Below, one piece after another: positions 30,685 through 36,948 of a DNA stretch of 36,948 bases. Each line of letters opens with the position of its first letter. Positions within the stretch are counted from its first letter, which is position 1. The notes beneath the pieces were generated by a model that worked only from the letters and a program-made list of their open reading frames with translations, did not search any database and was not told the origin of the DNA. Origin of the DNA: a virus; the IMG/VR virus record IMGVR_UViG_3300035698_006310, positions 1 through 36,948 of that record. The stretch is one strand, 5' to 3'. The translations under genes and the position numbers were made by a program.

Positions 30685-31107
30685 CTATCTCCAATTTTCT
30701 GTTGGTTCAAACGTTATCAATACGTCTTCCCCATCTACTATATCTTCACTCACACCCGCACCTCCACCGAATAGTTGTTCTGTGCCGTTTGGGTCTATAG
30801 TTACATTGTTACCACTTGTTCCAGTATTATAAATTCCATATGCTTTTGCGGCAATTCCCGCAGGAAGATTTAAAACGATAGCTCCTCCATCGGTATCACA
30901 AAAGATTAATTCGTCTGTAGATACAACAATATATGGTGAACTTGCACTTGTAATTCTTTTTGTTATTGCTCCGCATTTTCCAACTTGATTTGCTGTAACT
31001 CCATGTGGATTAGAAGTATTAGCAATATGCCCATCAAGGTCTGCATCTCTAGCAATCTCTTCATTAAAATCTACAGCCTTTACTCCACTAAGTTCTCTAT
31101 CTGACAT
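30685..31107 (-). CDS. Tail fibre protein with NPHGVT motif
   Basis: 140 residues. GHIANTSNPHGVTANQVG is the well-known fibre repeat (H-x-x-x-x-NPHGVTxxQVG) of phage tail-fibre proteins. The second half (ELIFCDTDGGAIVLNLPAG, YGIYNTGTSGNNVTIDPNG, EQLFGG, ITFEPTENWR) matches the short beta-rich C-terminal module seen at many fibre ends. AAAGGA lies before ATG 31107. It may be a connector or tip next to the larger fibre gene downstream, whose start is coupled to its stop. Confidence 0.8.
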   Translation of the reverse strand: MSDRELSGVKAVDFNEEIARDADLDGHIANTSNPHGVTANQVGKCGAITKRITSASSPYIVVSTDELIFCDTDGGAIVLNLPAGIAAKAYGIYNTGTSGNNVTIDPNGTEQLFGGGAGVSEDIVDGEDVLITFEPTENWR

Positions 31108-31118
31108 TATGTTTCCTT

Positions 31119-32642
31119 TTATACATAGATTTTCTCACCATCCAATGTCACGTATACACCATTAACGACTAAATAATTTTCGTCTGTAGGTATCGGCGCA
31201 ACAATTGGAGCGACTGACGGATTATAAGGAGTAGGTGCAATTGGATTACCTGCATCATCCGTTGTTCTAAGTTTCTCTGGCTCGCATCTCTCGACGATAC
31301 TGTACTTCCATGAACAAGGTTCGTCATCACAAGGTTCGTAAACTGCAACGGTAGGTGAATCGAATACTGCACAATCTGGTGAACAACCATAAAGCATTGT
31401 ATTAATAAGTTTGCCGTTGTACTTTGTATGTGGATTTCTCAAGTAAACTCTTATATCAATACTATCGCCAAATCTAATTGCGAATCCCTGTTCATTATTA
31501 AACAGAGACATATCATATGTTCTATGCGCTTGATCTGTATCTATCTGCATAGGTCTAGGGAAGTTAGTATACGGTAGAATGCTGCGCCCATTAACAAGTA
31601 TATCAAGATAGAGACATACGATTCTTTCTCTAATCTTATTGACAACCATTAAATAGTCTTCAAACAATGAAAGTCTAATTCCTTGGAATAAGAAGTTCAT
31701 TGGACTTCTAACCATATCTAAGTAAACTCTATCTTGTAGAGTATCATTTCCACTTCTATTCTGTAAGAAGATATTTGTCTTGTACCAGTTGTCACCACTT
31801 TCCCACTCAATCAAAGGATAGCCTATAGAGAAAACTCCTAACCCATCATCAATTGCTGTATAGTTTGTGGAGTCATCTGATATATTTGTAGTACCTTCTG
31901 TAACGTATATGATAACATCTTCAAGAGAAGCGAGGGTGGGATAAGAGGCGTGTCTTGTCCAAACTCCTGCTACAACTGTATATAATCCATCTTCAGTAGT
32001 TGTAGTTTGGTTCTTCACTAGAACAATATCACCAACAATTAAAGCGACTCCATCGATTGTCTGTGCCCCGCTTAGAAGTATATTAGCAGTCGTAGCGGCT
32101 CTAGCGAATTCATCTGCCCAGAGTTCTTTATAATTGATATAAGAAACACAACCAGAAATTGAACAAGAGACATTATTAGAATTAAACGAAACTAAGTCTA
32201 CATTATTAATTTTTATTGAGATCTCTATGAAGTCGTCTTCGTAGATTAAGAAGTCACAATCTAAAGTATACTTCTTCATATTATGATCTTCATATTCTGG
32301 GAGTTGTATCTTCTCAATAACGCCACCGTTGACTTTAATCTGCATATCATATTGTGCGCTCTTAGGAAGTGCTACAGGCATTCTGAAAGTTATTCCAGAC
32401 AACCTAAAATCAACAGGCGCATAGAAGCTATCATAGAGAGTATTATAGTTTGTAGTACCTATGACTTCTTTAATTTCAGAATCGAAAGCATCAGCAGACG
32501 TATACGGATCGTAATCAGAAGCAAGAGCAGTTGCACTCTCTTCAGTAGGAATCTTCTGCCAATGACCACGAAGGGTCAAAGCAAAAGCATTACCAACTCT
32601 CCAAGGTTGAATCGTATCTAGATCTTCGACTTGTGCCGACAT
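31119..32642 (-). CDS. Tail structural protein with fibre-type domain
   Basis: 507 residues. Residues about 190-240 contain GAQTIDGVALIVGDIVLVKNQ and LYTVVAGVWTR, a segment common in phage tail-fibre and baseplate proteins. The N-terminus (ALTLRGHWQKIPTEE) resembles the N-terminus of the 208-residue protein encoded upstream (SHWKKFIIQG), suggesting a shared attachment module. A Cys/Pro-rich C-terminal part (SPDCAVF, EPCDDEPCSW) and a Pro-rich stretch precede the end. AAAGGA stands before ATG 32642. Precise position in the virion is unknown. Confidence 0.7.
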   Translation of the reverse strand: MSAQVEDLDTIQPWRVGNAFALTLRGHWQKIPTEESATALASDYDPYTSADAFDSEIKEVIGTTNYNTLYDSFYAPVDFRLSGITFRMPVALPKSAQYDMQIKVNGGVIEKIQLPEYEDHNMKKYTLDCDFLIYEDDFIEISIKINNVDLVSFNSNNVSCSISGCVSYINYKELWADEFARAATTANILLSGAQTIDGVALIVGDIVLVKNQTTTTEDGLYTVVAGVWTRHASYPTLASLEDVIIYVTEGTTNISDDSTNYTAIDDGLGVFSIGYPLIEWESGDNWYKTNIFLQNRSGNDTLQDRVYLDMVRSPMNFLFQGIRLSLFEDYLMVVNKIRERIVCLYLDILVNGRSILPYTNFPRPMQIDTDQAHRTYDMSLFNNEQGFAIRFGDSIDIRVYLRNPHTKYNGKLINTMLYGCSPDCAVFDSPTVAVYEPCDDEPCSWKYSIVERCEPEKLRTTDDAGNPIAPTPYNPSVAPIVAPIPTDENYLVVNGVYVTLDGEKIYV

Positions 32643-32652
32643 TCGCTATCCT

Positions 32653-33279
32653 TTAAACTTGATCACACTCTAACATCCAACCGATAAGAAATACTTTTAT
32701 CCCATATGCATTACCTTCAGCGTATTGAATTCCAAATCGGAGTATGGAGTCTGCTGCGATTGTATATTCGAATGGATCGTATGTACACTCTTGAACAGTC
32801 TCTACCATATATAGGTCGGGAGTTGCAAGAGCGTTACTAATTAACTTCTCTTCAGCAAAAATTGTAAGCGGAATATGTTGTGTAACGGGAGTTGAAATAT
32901 TCAATCCTGTTAGATTTATTGGGACACTTGTTTCGTCGCTACCAAAATCCCACACATTTACTTTGACACAACCATAAGTCATCTCTTGGTGTAAACAGAT
33001 TTTAATCTTCTCTAACCATATAGGAAACTTAGGAGAAGTTAATCGCATAAATGCAAGGTCAGTTTGATTATCCAGATTCCCAGTGTTAGGTTTTGGATAA
33101 GAAGCAAAAGCATAACTCTTCATATCCGCTCTAGGTATACGGGACTTCTGTTGCATATCGAAGTCTAGTCTCGTATCATTAGGAGTAGAGCCTTGAATTA
33201 TAAACTTCTTCCAGTGCGATGTTAGCGCAGTAGGATAAGGTCTTGGTAGATACATTGCTGTGTCGTTTGGATTACCCAT
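32653..33279 (-). CDS. Tail structural protein
   Basis: 208 residues, beta-rich, no recognised family. The N-terminal ALTSHWKKFIIQG resembles the start of the 507-residue neighbour, and SPKFPIWLEKIKICLHQEMTYG and DSILRFGIQYAEG look like strands of a sandwich domain. ATG 33279 has AGGA before it. Its place within the tail-gene run supports a structural role; nothing more specific can be said. Confidence 0.6.
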   Translation of the reverse strand: MGNPNDTAMYLPRPYPTALTSHWKKFIIQGSTPNDTRLDFDMQQKSRIPRADMKSYAFASYPKPNTGNLDNQTDLAFMRLTSPKFPIWLEKIKICLHQEMTYGCVKVNVWDFGSDETSVPINLTGLNISTPVTQHIPLTIFAEEKLISNALATPDLYMVETVQECTYDPFEYTIAADSILRFGIQYAEGNAYGIKVFLIGWMLECDQV

Positions 33280-33288
33280 TTTTTATTC

Positions 33289-34641
33289 CTATGGTGTGTA
33301 GAAGTCACCAACTCCATCAAACCAGAGAAGCGAAATTGCAGTTCGACTTAGTTGATCGTTTGTAATTGCGGTTTCATCAAAGAATCCCCAAGGAACCATA
33401 TTCTTATTATATGAATTTGTATCAGCTTTCAACTCTTGTTGTGTTCCGATAAAGAATGTAGAATCATTCAAAGGTGTAATACCGTGACCTGTTAAAGTTA
33501 TTGACCCGACATCTACATCATTAAGATACATTGTAAGAGTCTGAGTTGCAAGATCTAATTGTATAACGATCAAACACCAAGTTTCTGAAAGTGAAATTGT
33601 AGAACCTGCATCAAACTCCATAGCATCCGAAACTAAAGTCTTAATAGTTCCACCATCATTAATTTCGAATACCAAACTAAACAGATCAGAAAGTGTAGAG
33701 TCAGGATCTTCTCTCTGTAGATACAGTCTATAAGATTGGTCTGCTGTTAACCCATCCTCTGCCCACTTCGATAAGAATACCCATTTATCATCAGCAGCAA
33801 GCGTTGCTCCATCTATTATCTTAAACCAATTCCATAGAGTAAACTTACTTTCTCTCAAATCTAAAGCACCGTCTTGATCGTCCTCAAGAATATATGCTAC
33901 GTTATTCTCTCCTGCTGTACCATGAAATACTGGGAGAGAATCTTGGTGCTTAAAATCTTGATTGTCTATACCATCAACGCCCAAAAGATTTGTAGCAAGT
34001 AATGGAGGTTGTAAAATACCTGTTAGATGATTCTTACCAACATAATCTTCAAGAAGATAAGTTGTAGGATCGACACTATCAAATCCCCATAACGCTCCAA
34101 CGCCATATTGATTGAGTAGGAAGTTACTATAACCTCCCGCGCATGTTGAAAAGATAATTGACCACTCACCTACAACTGTCATCCAACTCTGGAAATAAAA
34201 ATCTTCATCTAAAGCAACTCTGGAAAACATTATATCGTTGAAGAACAATCCCCACTCTAAAAGATTCTTCCCATAGAATTCTGAAGCATTGTTTCTATCA
34301 AACTCAAATGTAAATTTGATAGACTTGTGAGCAGGATATGAATGACCAGAAACATTAAAAGATTTATGAGTATGGTTGCCACTGATTGCGTGATAACCTT
34401 CGAGGGATTCAAACTTAGTCCAGTTGTATCCTGTTTGTCCCGGAGTTTCTGGATACAAATCACCCCAAGAAGCAACCTTAATTGTATTCTCAGTAATGTC
34501 TCCACCTAAAGCAACTACTGCTACGTGTGCAGAGTCCTTAACAACAAGGTTTTTCTTGACAAGTTCTTTGCCAGTATCCTTATCATAGAGCCTTAACTGA
34601 CCCTTTGCAAAAAATTGTGCTTGTTCTGTTAGTTTCGACAT
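33289..34641 (-). CDS. Tail protein with LamG/concanavalin-like domain
   Basis: 450 residues. Residues about 250-400 (FTLWNWFKIIDGATL, KWVFLSKWAEDG, YRLYLQRED, ETWCLIVIQLDLATQTLTMYLNDVDVGS, FFIGTQQE) follow the strand order of LamG/concanavalin-A-like sandwich domains, which often bind sugars. The first about 170 residues form a different beta-rich part with GNHTHKSFNVSGHSYPAHKS, a His-rich segment. AGAGGA precedes ATG 34641. The domain suggests glycan recognition on the host surface, inferred from fold. Confidence 0.7.
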   Translation of the reverse strand: MSKLTEQAQFFAKGQLRLYDKDTGKELVKKNLVVKDSAHVAVVALGGDITENTIKVASWGDLYPETPGQTGYNWTKFESLEGYHAISGNHTHKSFNVSGHSYPAHKSIKFTFEFDRNNASEFYGKNLLEWGLFFNDIMFSRVALDEDFYFQSWMTVVGEWSIIFSTCAGGYSNFLLNQYGVGALWGFDSVDPTTYLLEDYVGKNHLTGILQPPLLATNLLGVDGIDNQDFKHQDSLPVFHGTAGENNVAYILEDDQDGALDLRESKFTLWNWFKIIDGATLAADDKWVFLSKWAEDGLTADQSYRLYLQREDPDSTLSDLFSLVFEINDGGTIKTLVSDAMEFDAGSTISLSETWCLIVIQLDLATQTLTMYLNDVDVGSITLTGHGITPLNDSTFFIGTQQELKADTNSYNKNMVPWGFFDETAITNDQLSRTAISLLWFDGVGDFYTP

Positions 34642-34664
34642 TGAAAATCCTCTAAGGTATTTAT

Positions 34665-36948
34665 CTACACAAGTGAAATTTTAGCAGCAGGAATATCATA
34701 AACATTCCAAGGTAACTTTAATGGAGTAGGACAACCTAATGTAGATCCATCATCTTTAACATTAGTGGTATAATATATTCCAACTGGATTACATTCGTTA
34801 TATAATTGAATAGGCATATAAACTTCTTCATCGAGAGCAGGAATCCATTCTTCAATAGTAGTAGCAGGATCATCTGCGAAGTATTCAATGTAGTGATGCA
34901 TTCCCCAGTTGAATCTCAATAATCCTTCAGCACACCAAGGTTCAAATGATTGATACTGAGAATAAAGATTCAAACGAATCTTCTGTCTTACTATAACAGG
35001 GACCGTGCTTCCATCATCATAAGAATACATAAACCATTCACTCTCAAATCTACAAACATCTTCGTAACCTGAGTAAACATCATTTCGTAATCCTACTTTA
35101 TTGATTGCTACCTTTGCAGGGTATCCTGAAACATCTGGATCAGCAGTCATTGTATCTAAATCATAAAACAATGTCATAGGTTCAAAGTCATATACGTAAA
35201 GAATCTCTCTTTGTGCCGCGCAATTGCAATTCACATCGTCTGGATCTCCGTCTCTTCTCAAGAACAGACTATCTTGAAGCTTCATTGCTGCTTGTTCTTT
35301 AACATACTTAGTTGTACCCGTACCGAGGTTAGGAAAATATACTGGGAAGCTTTCAACGTTCGAACCTTCTTCATACTTCTGTCCAGTGAATCCTAAATTA
35401 ATTAATGCGTGTAGACTATCATGTTCGCTATTGATTGTAGAATAGATTTGAAGAGTATCTTTCATCGCTTGGACTTCTTCGTCCTCAATTAATACTCCAT
35501 CATCGTCATAGAGGCGATAGTAAGGTTGATTAACTCTTGTCTTACTTCTTATTTCTGTATCATAAGACATATTGATTTCGTTATTACGGAACTCTAATGG
35601 AATATTATATGTGGCATTCTCTAAAACGACTGCAAGAGTTTTGAGATTTGAGTTTCTAGTATCAGTACAATAAGCAATCAAGTGTTTATCAGATACTTCA
35701 AGTTTATAAACCTTAAGTATCGAACTATTCAATGGATATCTTCTTAGGATTCTTGTCAAATCCATTTTATCATTCTCTCTGACAAAGCCATTCATCTTTA
35801 CAGAGTAGACACGGAACTTTTCTTTCGTTGAATCTTTATAGCAGAACAATAATGAAGGATCATCTCCAAAAGTTTCAATTGCATTTCCGTCAACCCATAT
35901 AATATCGCTCCAAGAGTCTATATCTATAGGGATATCAGAGCATTGTAGTACGAATAGTCCACCAGATTGTTCACAAGGAGTTGTAACGTCCTCTCCAAGT
36001 AGAGGTGGATCACCAATTAACCAATCACCATCGGCTGTACAAGACTCAGTTGCAGCAATTATCTTATGATCTATCGCCCAACTGGTTGTATCTCCGCTCA
36101 CAAACGTTGCAATCTCGTTATTCTTTTCCCAGTAACCGAAGTTACCGTTCCAAACTACTATATCTCCTACTCTCCAATTGTCTAAACCGTTCAATTCAAT
36201 CGTACCATCGTTAGAAACAGTCCAATAGTCACCGTGAGTTGGTGTTACAGCGGGTGCAGTGCCTGTAGAATTGCTTGCGTCCCAAGTTCCTTTGTCTGTA
36301 TAATAATTATCTACTGAAATAGTCTTCTGCTCTATAACAAAAATGTCAAAAGCAGTCCTTATGTCTATTGTTTTACTAGCAACAATGTTGTATAACTCTT
36401 CTTTGAACTGTGAAGTAACGTTTCTTTGAAGCATTTGGTAGTTCTGATAGTTGTTTGTGTTCATTTTAGAAAGGATTTGGTAATAGAACCCATTAAGATC
36501 GTGGTCATAGTCGTAACCATCTCTTGTTATTGCTAACATTTTCTCTTCAGGATAAGTGAAACCGCCCAATCCATCAGGTAGTATGTACTGATATGTGTAT
36601 GTAAATGTATAAACCATCTTTACATCTTCGATATCAAACGTATAAGAGGTCGCAGAGTCAGTATGGAAGTCTAACCAGAGGAAACCAACGCCCAAAATTG
36701 AATTGATTCTTGGGTAACTACCACTATTGGCAGCAAAAGAGAGTGGTTCGTAACCAATTCCCATACCAGTCTTGACTGTTTGAAGAACAATTTCGTCACC
36801 ATTGTCCTTCCAACGCTTCAAATTGTACAGACTATCAGCGAAAGTGTCTGCTGCATTGTCTAATTTCTCTATCCAGTAGAAGTTTCCATAGTGATACTCT
36901 CCTAAAGTGTCAGCTACATTGATAATTTGTGGTACGAATTCGACATCA
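34665..36948 (-). CDS. Large tail/structural protein, start outside the window
   Basis: The frame is open to the right edge: 42 further codons without a stop lie upstream of the in-frame TTG at 36821 (reading GEYHYGNFYW and KLDNAADTFAD), so that TTG is probably not the start and at least 760 residues are present. The protein is rich in Asp/Tyr/Trp/Asn and beta strands (VYTFTYTYQYILPDG, YYTDKGTWDAS, DNWRVGDIVVWNG); the TPTHGDYWTVSNDG and RVGDIVVWNG pieces resemble small carbohydrate-binding or fibre modules. A Cys-containing segment (CNCAAQREILY) is present. Likely baseplate or fibre component; not identified further. Confidence 0.65.
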   Translation of the reverse strand, partial: DVEFVPQIINVADTLGEYHYGNFYWIEKLDNAADTFADSLYNLKRWKDNGDEIVLQTVKTGMGIGYEPLSFAANSGSYPRINSILGVGFLWLDFHTDSATSYTFDIEDVKMVYTFTYTYQYILPDGLGGFTYPEEKMLAITRDGYDYDHDLNGFYYQILSKMNTNNYQNYQMLQRNVTSQFKEELYNIVASKTIDIRTAFDIFVIEQKTISVDNYYTDKGTWDASNSTGTAPAVTPTHGDYWTVSNDGTIELNGLDNWRVGDIVVWNGNFGYWEKNNEIATFVSGDTTSWAIDHKIIAATESCTADGDWLIGDPPLLGEDVTTPCEQSGGLFVLQCSDIPIDIDSWSDIIWVDGNAIETFGDDPSLLFCYKDSTKEKFRVYSVKMNGFVRENDKMDLTRILRRYPLNSSILKVYKLEVSDKHLIAYCTDTRNSNLKTLAVVLENATYNIPLEFRNNEINMSYDTEIRSKTRVNQPYYRLYDDDGVLIEDEEVQAMKDTLQIYSTINSEHDSLHALINLGFTGQKYEEGSNVESFPVYFPNLGTGTTKYVKEQAAMKLQDSLFLRRDGDPDDVNCNCAAQREILYVYDFEPMTLFYDLDTMTADPDVSGYPAKVAINKVGLRNDVYSGYEDVCRFESEWFMYSYDDGSTVPVIVRQKIRLNLYSQYQSFEPWCAEGLLRFNWGMHHYIEYFADDPATTIEEWIPALDEEVYMPIQLYNECNPVGIYYTTNVKDDGSTLGCPTPLKLPWNVYDIPAAKISLV

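Noticed and set aside
34658-34665. GATAAATA on the minus strand before the LamG-like tail gene, resembling a T4 late promoter
   Set aside because: A single seven-of-eight match in AT-rich DNA, not repeated before the other tail genes, and overlapping the upstream stop codon.

Overview
This window is part of the genome of a large, AT-rich, tailed double-stranded DNA phage with a T4-type (myovirus-like) replication and recombination module. The replisome and recombination set points to this: family B DNA polymerase, gp41-like helicase, zinc-finger TOPRIM primase, UvsX, UvsW, the gp46/gp47 nuclease pair and a gp55-like late sigma factor. Tail-fibre-like structural genes follow. Genes are densely packed, often with ATGA/GTGA/TTGA overlaps, and most carry AGGAG-type ribosome sites. 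The host cannot be named; it should be a bacterium that reads near-consensus sigma70/sigmaA promoters. No tRNA, CRISPR array, integrase or insertion sequence was seen.

Layout. (1) 1-6346, minus: a truncated HNH-type endonuclease, seven consecutive glycosyltransferase genes, an FmdB-like zinc ribbon, a membrane-anchored 3D-domain (peptidoglycan-type) protein and a small basic protein, all apparently behind one promoter at 6337-6365. (2) 6386-11479, minus: class II (B12-dependent) ribonucleotide reductase with its own terminator, a 50-aa four-cysteine protein, a DUF115/GT42-like protein, a helical protein and primase, behind a promoter at 11451-11479. (3) 11583-23402, minus: UvsW, a two-gene promoter/terminator-bounded cassette (DUF6899-like plus nucleoside deoxyribosyltransferase-like), gp46, helicase, DNA polymerase, four unrecognised genes and a RuvC-like nuclease. 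(4) 23366-23640: the only divergent intergenic region, holding at least six TTGT/ACAA palindromes among promoters for both directions. (5) 23645-29179, plus: ThyX, macro-like protein, vWA protein, a putative ssDNA-binding protein, UvsX, gp55-like sigma and gp47. (6) 29193-36948, minus: six tail/fibre-type structural genes, the last open at the window edge.

How it fits together. NrdJ and ThyX make deoxynucleotides. Polymerase, helicase, primase and the ssDNA-binding protein copy the DNA. UvsX/UvsW/46/47 and the RuvC-like nuclease do recombination-dependent replication and repair. The gp55-like factor should redirect host RNA polymerase to late genes. Seven promoters share TTGACA, a 17-nt spacer and TATAAT or a one-base variant, mostly with TGG just before the -10, and define early/middle transcription units. 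The glycosyltransferase block is the main accessory region; whether it decorates DNA, virion or host surface cannot be decided from sequence alone.
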